Assembly (NCBI RefSeq): GCF_000196015.1
Contig: NC_007973.1
Location: forward strand, 2,728,001 to 2,792,000
Length of the DNA stretch: 64,000 bases
Source of the DNA: Cupriavidus metallidurans CH34
Lineage (GTDB): Bacteria; Pseudomonadota; Gammaproteobacteria; Burkholderiales; Burkholderiaceae
Direction of reading: 5' to 3'
Numbering within the stretch: position 1 is the stretch's first letter; each line of letters opens with the position of its first letter. The notes below the pieces were generated by a model. The model made no database searches, had not been told where the DNA came from, and saw only the letters and a list, made by a program, of their open reading frames with translations. Made by a program: the position numbers and the translations under genes. Positions 49,690 through 56,561 of this stretch are shown piece after piece.

Positions 49690-50259
49690 TCAGGCCGGGC
49701 CCAGCAGCAGAAGCAACACCGCGGCCAGACGCTCGTCTTCGCTGTCGTGCTCGACCGATTGCAGCAGGCAGTCGGGATAGATGAACGGCTCGGGCGTTGG
49801 CGGGATGAGGCCACGCAGCCACCGACCGACGGGGGTCTTGGGGAAGGTCTCGGTCCACCACTGACGCCAGCGCTTGAGCGTGGCCCAACTGATCGCCGGC
49901 AGGCCGTCCAGGCAGGCGCCAGTGGCACGGCTCGATCGCAGTACCAGGACAATGGCCAGCCAGACACGCCGGCCGAGAAAGCGCACCGAATCGGGCGTCA
50001 TGCGTTTGCGGCATCCGGCACAGCACAGGCTCAGGCGCGTATTGCAGTCCGGGTGTGCTGCCGGTGGGCATCCGCGCGGCTTACGCGGATAGTTGGCACT
50101 GTGCAGCACAGAGCCGCAATGGCAGCAGCCCCTGTCTCGCGCCACCTTCATCAAGTCTTCGTCGATCCGGCGCAACAGGGCAAAAAACGCTGGCGTTTGT
50201 AGCAAGGCATGGCACACTGCTGAGGTCTCCTTCATTGCTCGACACAATAAAGGCGACAT
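49690..50259 (-). CDS. Zinc-ribbon accessory protein of the transposon
   Basis: 189 aa. A Cys-rich region CCHCGSVLHSANYPRKPRGC followed by CNTRLSLCCAGCRKRMTPDS forms one or two zinc ribbons, then a helical stretch with LPAISWATLKRWRQWW, HTH-like. It resembles transposase N-terminal zinc domains and is likely a DNA-binding factor for the transposon ends or its promoter. Start 50259 or 50235; the former has GAGGG close upstream. First gene of the leftward operon, 111 bp before the transposase. Confidence 0.75.
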   Translation of the reverse strand: MSPLLCRAMKETSAVCHALLQTPAFFALLRRIDEDLMKVARDRGCCHCGSVLHSANYPRKPRGCPPAAHPDCNTRLSLCCAGCRKRMTPDSVRFLGRRVWLAIVLVLRSSRATGACLDGLPAISWATLKRWRQWWTETFPKTPVGRWLRGLIPPTPEPFIYPDCLLQSVEHDSEDERLAAVLLLLLGPA

Positions 50260-50260
50260 C

Positions 50261-50297
50261 TTCCCTCAGGCGCGTGCATGCACGCTCCCTGAGGGAA
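50261..50297. promoter_or_regulatory. Nested palindrome at the transposon promoter
   Basis: TTCCCTCAGG (50261-50270) pairs with CCTGAGGGAA (50288-50297); inside lies the palindrome GCGTGCATGCACGC (50272-50285). It sits immediately upstream of the first transposon gene, the expected place of an autoregulatory operator. Confidence 0.6.
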
Positions 50298-50369
50298 CCC
50301 CTCCAGCGTCCATCACCGTTCTTGCTCAAATCCCCACGCTTTCGGCATCACGAAAGCTGCTTATGCACA

Positions 50370-50374
50370 TCAGC
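50370..50374. repeat. Target-site duplication, right copy
   Basis: TCAGC immediately right of the transposon end. Confidence 0.85.
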
Positions 50375-50404
50375 ATCGGGAGAGGCTTGGTAAAACTCAG
50401 TCAT
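50375..50404 (-). pseudogene. First 10 codons of the interrupted 310-aa gene
   Basis: ATG at 50404 encodes MTEFYQASPD; AAGGA at 50411-50415 is its ribosome site. The rest of the gene is at 45950-46852. Confidence 0.85.
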
Positions 50405-50517
50405 TGTTAGTCCTTGTCATTGGCGCTTGCGCGCTAAGTGAATTTCAATAAATCAGCCGTTTTCTGGGGAGCATGTAGGGTAGGTACTCCCATGCGTAGA
50501 TCGCGGCTGTTTGGGCG

Positions 50518-50733
50518 TTACGTGCGGCTGGGAATGGCATTCCCTGAGCGGGGCCGACCCACCCAGAATCCAGCCTTGTTGATTGCCATGCCCAAGGCTT
50601 CCATCTCGGGGACCGTGAGACATCTCCGGTCATCCCATGTCCCCACTCGGTGCTTGTCGAAAGCGGAGGTGGAGTTGAAGTAGAGGCGACACGTGGGGCA
50701 TTGGTTACGGTCGCCGGTGAGGTGAAGTTTCAT
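50518..50733 (-). CDS. Small C2H2-like zinc-finger phage-type protein
   Basis: 71 aa: CPTCRLYFNSTSAFDKHRVG, then RRCLTVPEMEALGMAINKAG. A CxxC pair with a downstream His and Cys suggests one zinc knuckle. Similar small proteins are common in phage early regions. It is 5 bp after the stop of the next upstream gene, in a tight leftward run. Confidence 0.75.
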   Translation of the reverse strand: MKLHLTGDRNQCPTCRLYFNSTSAFDKHRVGTWDDRRCLTVPEMEALGMAINKAGFWVGRPRSGNAIPSRT

Positions 50734-50738
50734 GTGAG

Positions 50739-51044
50739 TCAGATGAGCCCGTTCTCTCGGGCGGCAGTGATGCGATAGAACCCACCGCCGACCTCAACAC
50801 GGTCCTCAGCAGCGGTCTTACCTTCCATGACGCGATAGCCGCGCTTGCGGAGTCCGGTGGGGCTGTAGGGGTCAACGGGTTTAACTGGAGGAGTGGCGAG
50901 CGGGGAGACTTCGGTGGGAACTCTGGGATGCGCTCCGGTGGTTTCGTAGGTGCCGTTGTCTAGCTTCCGCACCAGACCAAGCCGGATGAGCGTGGCAATG
51001 GTTGAGGTCACGTCTTTGACCCGGCATACGGTGTCGTCATTCAT
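50739..51044 (-). CDS. Hypothetical element protein, winged-helix-like N-terminus
   Basis: 101 aa. The N-terminal DVTSTIATLIRLGLVRKLDN looks like a small winged-helix segment; a Pro-rich linker and LRKRGYRVMEGK follow. The gene overlaps the upstream one by 4 bp (ATGA). Function not recognised. Confidence 0.65.
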   Translation of the reverse strand: MNDDTVCRVKDVTSTIATLIRLGLVRKLDNGTYETTGAHPRVPTEVSPLATPPVKPVDPYSPTGLRKRGYRVMEGKTAAEDRVEVGGGFYRITAARENGLI

Positions 51045-51238
51045 GCTGGTGGCAGCACCTCAGATAGGCGCGCGCTCAATTCCAGATCGACCAGACCGCC
51101 AATCAGTGAGAGCAGTCGCCCGTGATCGGAAGGCTTCTCAATGAAAAGCTCCAGCCTCATGCGGAGGTCATCGTGTGGGTCGTCCCCTTCGAGCATCCGC
51201 TTACGTTGCTTCCTCGTGCTGCCCTTAGCGTGCTGCAT
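51041..51238 (-). CDS. Hypothetical small helical protein
   Basis: 65 aa, basic N-terminus (KGSTRKQRKRML) and an amphipathic helix LLSLIGGLVDLELSARLSE. Overlaps both neighbours, which supports a real polycistron. Not recognised. Confidence 0.6.
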   Translation of the reverse strand: MQHAKGSTRKQRKRMLEGDDPHDDLRMRLELFIEKPSDHGRLLSLIGGLVDLELSARLSEVLPPA

Positions 51239-51407
51239 GACGGCCTCCTTGGAGCATTCGCTTGCCGTTTGCCCTGGCGACCAGATGACTCACATGGCGC
51301 TCAAAGAAACGGAGATAGCATTGGGGGATGAGTGTTTGATAGTTGGTCTTCATCTGTTCGAGGACGGCAAGCGTCCTGCCTGGATCGGCATCAATGGGAT
51401 TTGTCAT
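51225..51407 (-). CDS. Hypothetical small protein
   Basis: 60 aa, TLAVLEQMKTNYQTLIPQCY and FFERHVSHLVARANGKRM. First of the four overlapping small genes. Not recognised. Confidence 0.55.
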   Translation of the reverse strand: MTNPIDADPGRTLAVLEQMKTNYQTLIPQCYLRFFERHVSHLVARANGKRMLQGGRHAAR

Positions 51408-51623
51408 GGCTGGGGGATACTTGAGTTGAACCTAAGTGGGCTGACCGTGGCGCTCAGCTTCGCTTCGCTGGGCGACCAATCCATGAAGAGAAATCCATGA
51501 ACATGGTCATACACGGCGAAGCCGTATCAGGGATGCACGTATGTGGATGTCCTCTTCCTTTTCCTCTTCTTGTTTCTGTTCTTGTTCTTGTTAGCTTTTG
51601 GGTCGCTAAGCGAAGGGAAAAGC

Positions 51624-51650
51624 GAGAAAAAACCTAGGAGAAACCTAGGG
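51624..51650 (-). terminator. Leftward terminator after the DUF1376-like fragment
   Basis: Two CCTAGG hexamers (51633-51638, 51644-51649) pair across a 5-nt loop; read leftward they are followed by a run of seven T. Confidence 0.6.
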
Positions 51651-51661
51651 GTTTCATTTCG

Positions 51662-51975
51662 CTAGAAGTCTTCGGTCTTCTCGGTGGCCTTACGCGGTCT
51701 GCCGCCCTTGCCTCCGTTGGTGCTGCTGGCCTTCGACTTCGTGATTGCCTTCTCTCGTTCATCATCGAGATGCACTGCACGGCCATCGGGGAAGTACAGC
51801 CTGAGAACCTTCGCCCAGACATCGGGGGTGATGCTGCGTGCAACGCGGTGGGCCTCTAGGTCATCCTGAGAGGGAAGTGCTCCGTTGCGCCAGTAGAGGC
51901 TTTCGAGAAGGATCAAAGCACCCATCTCCTCGCCATTAAGCAGTAACGTCCGCTCGAACCATTTGGAGTTGACCC
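51662..51975 (-). pseudogene. DUF1376-like phage protein, 3' part, split by IS3 element
   Basis: The frame reads through NSKWFERTLLLNGEEMGALI, LLESLYWRNGALPSQDDLEA, then TPDVWAKVLRLYFP and a basic tail: a DUF1376-type pattern (phage replication-associated proteins). It runs without stop into the IS end at 51975. The 5' part lies at 53281-53332 beyond the IS, beginning MKLPFRQLDVGEWWSGP. Downstream ATG 51925 could yield an 87-aa remnant. Confidence 0.7.
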
Positions 51976-52000
51976 TGTAACTCAGGACACCCGAACACCG

Positions 52001-52882
52001 TTAAGTTGATGATGTTGCGGCGCGTCGGAACTCCCGAGGCGAACGATACTTCAACGCTTTATGCGGATGCCAGTCATTGTATTGCTCGAACGCGACCGTT
52101 AGCTGAGAGAGCGCGGTCGGCACGTCGGGCTTGTTCATGAACGCGATGTAATCGCGCTTCATGGTCTTGACGAAGGATTCGGCCATACCGTTGCTCTGCG
52201 GAGAACGCACCGGCGTGGTCAGTGGCTCCAGGCCCAGTTCCCGCGCGAAGCTGCGCGTACGATGGTCGATGTACGCCGAGCCGTTGTCCGAGAGCCATTC
52301 GATGGTTTGCTCGGTCTGCACGGCGCCAAAGCGCTGCTCGACGGCCGCCAGCATGACATCTCGAACAATATCCCCACTGTGCCCGCCGGTGGTCGCCGCC
52401 CAACTAATGGCTTCTCGGTCATGGCAATCGAGCGCAAAGGTGACGCGTAGCGGCGAACCATCGTCGCAACGGAATTCAAAGCCGTCTGAACACCAGCGGG
52501 TATTGCTACGGTCGACAGCGACCCGACCGTCATGGCGACGTGTATCGAGTCGTCGCCCAGGCCGGCGAAGCAGCAACTGGTGGTCGTGCATCACACGATA
52601 AACACGCTTTGCGTTCACGGGCGAGGCCCCGCTCAGCTCATGACTGCGCCGTAGCAAAGCCCAGACCCTTCGGTAGCCGTATGTCGGCAGGCCCGCAACC
52701 AGCTCATGGATTTCAGCCACCAGCGCCGTGTCGTCGTATTGGCGGGCGCGGCGGCCATCCCGCCATTCCGACGAACGGGCCTGTTTCGCTGCCACCGCAG
52801 AGCGCGCCACGCCAAGGACATCGCAGACCGTCTTCATTGGTCGTCCCCGGGCAGTAAGGGCGAGCGCGCAATCCAGTTTTTT
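52001..52882 (-). CDS. IS3 transposase OrfB (made as OrfAB by -1 frameshift)
   Basis: Catalytic rve core: Asp of [10 protein letters not shown], Asp of WLSDNGSAY and Glu of NGMAESFVK, with 35 residues between the last two; HTH_21 region [19 protein letters not shown]. The frame has no good start of its own; it is entered from orfA at A-AAA-AAC (52876-52882), giving [17 protein letters not shown]. Ends 26 bp before the left IS end. Confidence 0.88.
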   Translation of the reverse strand, partial: KKLDCALALTARGRPMKTVCDVLGVARSAVAAKQARSSEWRDGRRARQYDDTALVAEIHELVAGLPTYGYRRVWALLRRSHELSGASPVNAKRVYRVMHDHQLLLRRPGRRLDTRRHDGRVAVDRSNTRWCSDGFEFRCDDGSPLRVTFALDCHDREAISWAATTGGHSGDIVRDVMLAAVEQRFGAVQTEQTIEWLSDNGSAYIDHRTRSFARELGLEPLTTPVRSPQSNGMAESFVKTMKRDYIAFMNKPDVPTALSQLTVAFEQYNDWHPHKALKYRSPREFRRAATSST

Positions 52883-53235
52883 GAGCGCCCGTACTCCACG
52901 GCTTCCTTCAGGATCTCGGCTTCCTGCGTTTTCTTTCCGAGTAGCCGCTGCAGTTCCCTGATCTCCTTCATCGCTGCAGCCAACTGCGAGGCCGGGACCA
53001 CAGCTTCGCCAGCGCTCACAGCGGCCAGGCTTCCTTCCTGGTATTGCTTGCGCCATGCGAACACCTGATTGGGATTGAGCCCATGCCGTCGGGCAACCGC
53101 CGAAACCGTGGCACCCGGCTCCATCGTTTCCTGAACGATGGCGAGCTTTTCTTGGACTGAACGGCGCCGCCGCCGCTCAGGTTCGGTAAGAATTTCGATG
53201 CTTTCCACGATTTGCCTAGGCTTGAAACTAGTCAC
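52834..53235 (-). CDS. IS3 transposase OrfA
   Basis: 133 aa, helix-turn-helix [20 protein letters not shown] and a leucine-zipper helix [20 protein letters not shown]. It binds the IS ends. The slippery A-AAA-AAC lies in phase (Ser-Lys-Asn codons) near its end. Confidence 0.88.
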   Translation of the reverse strand: MTSFKPRQIVESIEILTEPERRRRRSVQEKLAIVQETMEPGATVSAVARRHGLNPNQVFAWRKQYQEGSLAAVSAGEAVVPASQLAAAMKEIRELQRLLGKKTQEAEILKEAVEYGRSKNWIARSPLLPGDDQ

Positions 53236-53280
53236 AAGACTACCTCTTATTGTAAGAGGTGCCGGGTGTCCTGAGATTCA

Positions 53281-53332
53281 AGGGGCCGCTCCACCATTCC
53301 CCGACATCAAGTTGCCGGAAGGGGAGTTTCAT
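53281..53332 (-). pseudogene. DUF1376-like phage protein, 5' fragment
   Basis: ATG 53332 encodes MKLPFRQLDVGEWWSGPL before entering the IS end. It starts 8 nt after the stop of the upstream 69-aa gene. Confidence 0.6.
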
Positions 53333-53340
53333 GTTGCCGC

Positions 53341-53550
53341 TCAGCCGTACAGAAGTTGATCGAAGGTGATGACCACAACATCATTCTGTGCTGCTGGGGT
53401 CGTCAGAACGATCCCGCTAGGGACAGCCGTAAGGGGCACTGAAGCGCCACCATTGATGGTCGCGGTGGGAGTGACAGCGGGGTTGTACTCAGGCAAGCCG
53501 AAGAACTTCTGCCCGGCTTTTGCTTTTTCGGTATGTACGCGTGTTGTCAT
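53341..53550 (-). CDS. Hypothetical small phage-like protein
   Basis: 69 aa, beta-rich: FGLPEYNPAVTPTATINGGA, VPSGIVLTTPAAQNDVVVI. Reminiscent of small decoration or fibre-type subunits in composition only. Lies between the broken DUF1376-like gene and the 86-aa gene. Confidence 0.6.
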   Translation of the reverse strand: MTTRVHTEKAKAGQKFFGLPEYNPAVTPTATINGGASVPLTAVPSGIVLTTPAAQNDVVVITFDQLLYG

Positions 53551-53573
53551 GATTATGTTTGGAGTTCGGGGGG

Positions 53574-53834
53574 TTAGATGAGACGGTGGATAGCGAGAAC
53601 TTCGGCAGTGAGTTCCGCTTCATCCATCGTTGAGATGTCTGCCGCGTAACGTTGCACGGCACGCCGCACGAGAACGCTGGTGCTAGGCTTGCGGCCTCTC
53701 TTCACGGTCAACGCGGGATTGTTTTGGACAGCGCGAAGCTGGCCCATAAGCTCCGCCTCAAAGCGCATCCGCAGGACCGTTGAAGTGGCCTGAGGGAGTC
53801 GTCGGGCGTAAGCGAGGTTGGATTCCGATGGCAT
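53574..53834 (-). CDS. Hypothetical small protein, possible DNA-binding
   Basis: 86 aa. Basic centre VKRGRKPSTSVLVRRAVQRYA resembles a ribbon-helix-helix arrangement, then acidic TMDEAELTAEVLAIHRLI. First gene after the iteron-like region, so possibly a regulator acting there (inference). Confidence 0.6.
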   Translation of the reverse strand: MPSESNLAYARRLPQATSTVLRMRFEAELMGQLRAVQNNPALTVKRGRKPSTSVLVRRAVQRYAADISTMDEAELTAEVLAIHRLI

Positions 53835-53947
53835 AGTTGGTTTGCTTGGTGTTGGCTTAATTGCGGAAAAAAAGAGGTGGCCCTTAGGTGGCCGCTGAGG
53901 TGGGGCGAGGAACTGATTGCCTCAGACGCAGGCACGCCAGAAAAGCA

Positions 53948-54105
53948 ACAAGCCCCAAGTCCTTTCGGAGCCTGGGGCCTGTAACCTCTAACAAGGAATG
54001 CTGCTCAGCACAGAGCCTCTCTGAACTGCCCTGAGCGTTACCCGAGTTGTTGTGGGAAGGTGACCTGTCACCGGAGCCCTCTACCAAAGCGTTCCGGCTG
54101 TTGCT
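53948..54105 (-). ncRNA. Candidate structured RNA ending in a terminator-like hairpin
   Basis: Read leftward from the repeat array: a hairpin GGTGACAGGTCACC, a paired-looking stretch around GCTCTGTGCTGAGCAGC, then a final hairpin GCCCCAGGCTCCGAAAGGAC closing with TTGGGGC and followed by TTGTTGCTTTT. No protein frame fits. Position between control repeats and first gene recalls phage immunity RNAs, but this is inference. Confidence 0.35.
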
Positions 54106-54107
54106 TC

Positions 54108-54308
54108 CTTCCTACTGTGGGCCAGCGAGAGCCAACTCTTCTATATAGTGGGACCTTGATCCTACTGTGCAACCCCGACATTTGCCGGTCCTATTGTCCA
54201 GGTCCTAGTGTGGGGGGCCGAACTGGTTGATCCTATTATGGGTCCTAATGCGCAACCAAACTGGTTGGTCCTGTTATGCAAGGACGACTGGTTGATCCTA
54301 ATGTAGGG
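54108..54308. repeat. Eight iteron-like direct repeats
   Basis: Core TCCTANTGTG: copies start near 54109 (TTCCTACTGTGGG), 54158 (GATCCTACTGTGCAA), 54187 (GGTCCTATTGTCCA), 54201 (GGTCCTAGTGTGGG), 54229 (GATCCTATTATGGG), 54241 (GGTCCTAATGCGCAAC), 54267 (GGTCCTGTTATGCAA) and 54294 (GATCCTAATGTAGGG). Three copies are preceded by ACTGGTT. All on one strand: an origin or multi-site operator pattern. Confidence 0.8.
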
Positions 54309-54319
54309 GCTAATTGCCC

Positions 54320-54988
54320 TCACGCCGCCTCAGTGCCCAACATTCCAGCGGCCTTGAGTGCCCTTGAGATGGTCGGTCGGGTTGTCCCTAGGGTGTCCAC
54401 TATCTGGCTGTAGGACATGCCCCGCTTCCGTAGGTCAATGATCTTCCGGTGCATGTCTGCGTCTGCCTTGCGCCCCCCGTAGCCGGGTCTGTCGGTTTCC
54501 CCAGCGGCATCCTTTGCCTTCCGCCTAGCGATACCCTGCTCAGCACGCTCACGGCGCACCTCGTAGTCCTCTCGGGCCTTCGCTGCTGCAAGCTCAATCA
54601 TCAAGTCACGGATTGCCGCTTTGACCGCATCGTGTGCCCAGTCTGATCGCTGAGCCTGCGTAGCCTGGAGGACATCGTGAGTCATCGGGACGAACTTGGC
54701 GCAGATCAGAATGCACTTGCTCGCTAGGCGCTGCTTCAAGGTCTTCCAATCATCCTGAGTCAACCGGGTCAGGCGGTCGATACCTTCCACCAACAGGACA
54801 TCGCCAGACCGTGACTCATCAATGAGGCGGTCTAGTTCGTTGCGGTCCAAGGAGGCTCCCGAGGCGTTCTCAACATAGAAGGTCGTGATACGTGCGCCCT
54901 GCTCTGTGGCGAACTTGGTCAGGCTCTCCCTTGCGCGGTCTGCATCTTGGTCCGCAGTGGACGCACGGAGATACGCTCGAATTGCCAT
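54320..54988 (-). CDS. Serine recombinase (resolvase/invertase)
   Basis: 222 aa. N-terminal catalytic domain YLRASTADQDADR with the nucleophile Ser10, ENASGASLDRNELDRLI, DVLLVEGIDRLTR. An E-helix region, a basic linker and a C-terminal Hin-type HTH (YSQIVDTLGTTRPTISRAL) follow. Small resolvases recombine short res/inversion sites; a set of GTAACG-containing inverted repeats lies just upstream. May resolve dimers of the excised element. Confidence 0.9.
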   Translation of the reverse strand: MAIRAYLRASTADQDADRARESLTKFATEQGARITTFYVENASGASLDRNELDRLIDESRSGDVLLVEGIDRLTRLTQDDWKTLKQRLASKCILICAKFVPMTHDVLQATQAQRSDWAHDAVKAAIRDLMIELAAAKAREDYEVRRERAEQGIARRKAKDAAGETDRPGYGGRKADADMHRKIIDLRKRGMSYSQIVDTLGTTRPTISRALKAAGMLGTEAA

Positions 54989-54998
54989 GATGTGCCCC

Positions 54999-55102
54999 TC
55001 GGTAACGTTTAGGTGTGAGAATCGTAACTAGTAACGAATAGGCATGTCAACACCTAGTTACGTTACCGAATGGGCTGTGGTTCGCTGGATACGTTACCGT
55101 AT
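54999..55102. promoter_or_regulatory. Inverted repeats upstream of the resolvase (res/operator-like)
   Basis: TCGGTAACG (54999-55007) with TTTAGGTGT is mirrored by ACACCTAG ... TTACGTTACCGA (to 55069); CGTAACTAGTAACG sits between them and ATACGTTACCGTAT at 55089-55102. At least four GTAACG/CGTTAC boxes in about 100 bp. Confidence 0.6.
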
Positions 55103-55110
55103 GCCCAAAC

Positions 55111-55302
55111 TTAACCAGCGTTTCCCCTTGGTCTAGCGCAGTGGTTCACCTGCACGTCCAACCAGAGACCCCCGAGGTGGAAGCCCGAGGTGTCACGCTG
55201 GAGGTTGAACCATGAGCCCCGCTTGCGTGGGGACACACGCTCAATGAATGCCTCCACGTTGCCGAGTCGGATGTAAGGAAGGTCGATGGTGATGCGGGAC
55301 AT
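55111..55302 (-). CDS. Hypothetical small element protein
   Basis: 63 aa: ITIDLPYIRLGNVEAFIERV, SPRKRGSWFNLQRDTSGFHL. GAGGAG before the ATG supports it. Unknown function. Confidence 0.6.
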   Translation of the reverse strand: MSRITIDLPYIRLGNVEAFIERVSPRKRGSWFNLQRDTSGFHLGGLWLDVQVNHCARPRGNAG

Positions 55303-55457
55303 TGCTGCTCCTCTGTGTTGAAGGGAGCAACCCAGCTAGCAAGAAAACTCCAGGGCGCAAAACGCTGCACGTGGGCAGGCAGTGCGCCACCCCTACGGGG
55401 GGAAACGCCCAAGTCCAAGTCGAGGGGGAGGCTTTCAGATTTTTGCGGTGTAGGATT

Positions 55458-56375
55458 TCAGGCGGTCTCTTTGCTCTGCCTTGCCGACAGAAACGCCTCA
55501 TGAGCCCGATTGGCAATCTCGATACGGTCCCCAAGGTCTTGTAACTCGCTGATTACTCCTTCCGCGCCATCCCCTGCGAAGTGCTCAAGGTAGGCCATGA
55601 GAGTCTCAACGCCGATCCTTGCTAGCGTGAAGAGAACCTGCGGACGCGGCCTGTGCCACGCCAGTTCAGGAGTAAAGCCTTCTCCATCGTGGTGGAGGTG
55701 ATACTCAATGAGGTCCTGCCACGAGCCATGGACATTGTGTGACGGTCCTCCGAACAGGCCGAGGTATGCCTCGCCCAGTCCAACAGCATCAGCACGTTGG
55801 TAGAGGTCCACGTCTTTCCAGGGCTTCGCTGCCTGCTTAGTGACCTCCTCCGGTTTAACCCCGGACTTATCGAAAGACTTTTGGATTGACCCGAGCATCC
55901 TCGCCTCAATCGGTAGCATTACCCCACTCCGACTAGCGATGTTGGTCTCAATTCGGTCCATGAGTTTTTTCTCATGCCGAAGGGAATCAATGACGTAGGC
56001 TTGGTACACCGCCTTGGAGTTGGTGCTGACCAAGTACTGAATATTAATCATGCACTCGATAGCGAGCCGCCCGAGTACAAAGGTAGTCTCTCGTCTGTGC
56101 TGACAGGTCTGGTCAAGCAAGGCGGACGCCAGCTTGTAGAACCTCACGAGAAGGCCGCCAAGAATGGCCTGATCCCGGTCCCATTTGCGAGTCTCACCGG
56201 GGAGAAGGCTTGCGGTCAAACAGGTCCAAGAGCCTTGCTCAATCATCAGGTCCACAGAGAGGCCCGTGAAATCTTCCTCATCGGTGAACTTGGCGAGTTC
56301 CTCCGGGGAGACCTCTACGCGCTTGATATCTGGAATCTCCTGGCCTTCGGCTTGCTCACTCACCCTTGCCCCCAT
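55458..56375 (-). CDS. DUF5677 family protein
   Basis: 305 aa, helical. The central ETTFVLGRLAIECMINIQYL and the later GGPSHNVHGSWQDLIEYHLH match the DUF5677 pattern as I know it. No membrane segment or signal. It sits next to the integrase, where accessory cargo is usual; a role in defence or host interaction is possible but unproven. Its start overlaps the upstream CxxC gene by 20 bp. Confidence 0.7.
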   Translation of the reverse strand: MGARVSEQAEGQEIPDIKRVEVSPEELAKFTDEEDFTGLSVDLMIEQGSWTCLTASLLPGETRKWDRDQAILGGLLVRFYKLASALLDQTCQHRRETTFVLGRLAIECMINIQYLVSTNSKAVYQAYVIDSLRHEKKLMDRIETNIASRSGVMLPIEARMLGSIQKSFDKSGVKPEEVTKQAAKPWKDVDLYQRADAVGLGEAYLGLFGGPSHNVHGSWQDLIEYHLHHDGEGFTPELAWHRPRPQVLFTLARIGVETLMAYLEHFAGDGAEGVISELQDLGDRIEIANRAHEAFLSARQSKETA

Positions 56376-56550
56376 TCACATGACCAACTTCCACTTGCTT
56401 GCCCCACCAAGCCCTATGCTCTTCTGGCGTTACCTCAGTGGACTCAAGCCAGCCCCTTCCGTTGCACCTTGGGCAATCCTGAGGCTGACCTGAGGGACTG
56501 GTGATGTGGCTCCGCCCTTCGCACTGACCACAAGGAAAAATAACAGCCAT
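56356..56550 (-). CDS. Small DnaJ-type zinc-ribbon protein
   Basis: 64 aa, start 56550 after GGAGG. CGQCEGRSHI ... CPRCNGRGWL: two CxxCxG repeats as in the DnaJ zinc finger. A mini-chaperone or RNA/DNA-binding knuckle; co-translated with the DUF5677 gene by overlap. Confidence 0.7.
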   Translation of the reverse strand: MAVIFPCGQCEGRSHITSPSGQPQDCPRCNGRGWLESTEVTPEEHRAWWGKQVEVGHVNGGKGE

Positions 56551-56561
56551 GATCCACCTCC

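Larger units (their letters stand above)
46853..50369. mobile_element. Tn552-like transposon (rve transposase + AAA ATPase), 3,517 bp
   Basis: Ends read inward TGTGCGTGAGCA (left) and TGTGCATAAGCA (right), flanked by a perfect 5-bp duplication TCAGC. Each end carries two tandem transposase-site-like units: left TGCGTGAGCACGAGATTCGA (from 46855) and TGCGCGAGCACGGTAATTGA (from 46879); right at about 50344-50367 and 50310-50331. Four leftward genes: zinc-ribbon protein, D,D-35-E transposase (479 aa), ATPase (277 aa), 71-aa protein. The transposase/ATPase sizes and the TSD fit the Tn552/Tn7/Mu superfamily. No resistance cargo. Confidence 0.9.
51976..53280. mobile_element. IS3-family insertion sequence, 1,305 bp
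   Basis: Inverted ends TGTAACTCAGGACACCCG (51976-51993) and, on the other strand, TGAATCTCAGGACACCCG (53263-53280), 16 of 18 identical. Two overlapping leftward frames, orfA and orfB, with a -1 frameshift heptamer. The flanks ACCC and AGGG do not match, so no target duplication is visible. It disrupts the DUF1376-like gene. Confidence 0.88.
53835..54319. other. Non-coding control region of the element
   Basis: 485 bp, no convincing gene. It contains a leftward hairpin (53951-53979), a stretch with stem-forming potential including GGTGACCTGTCACC (54059-54072), and the eight-copy repeat array at 54108-54308. Confidence 0.65.

Noticed and set aside
53884..54087. 67-codon leftward frame in the control region
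   Set aside because: It crosses the terminator-like hairpin and has no family features; the structured-RNA reading is preferred.
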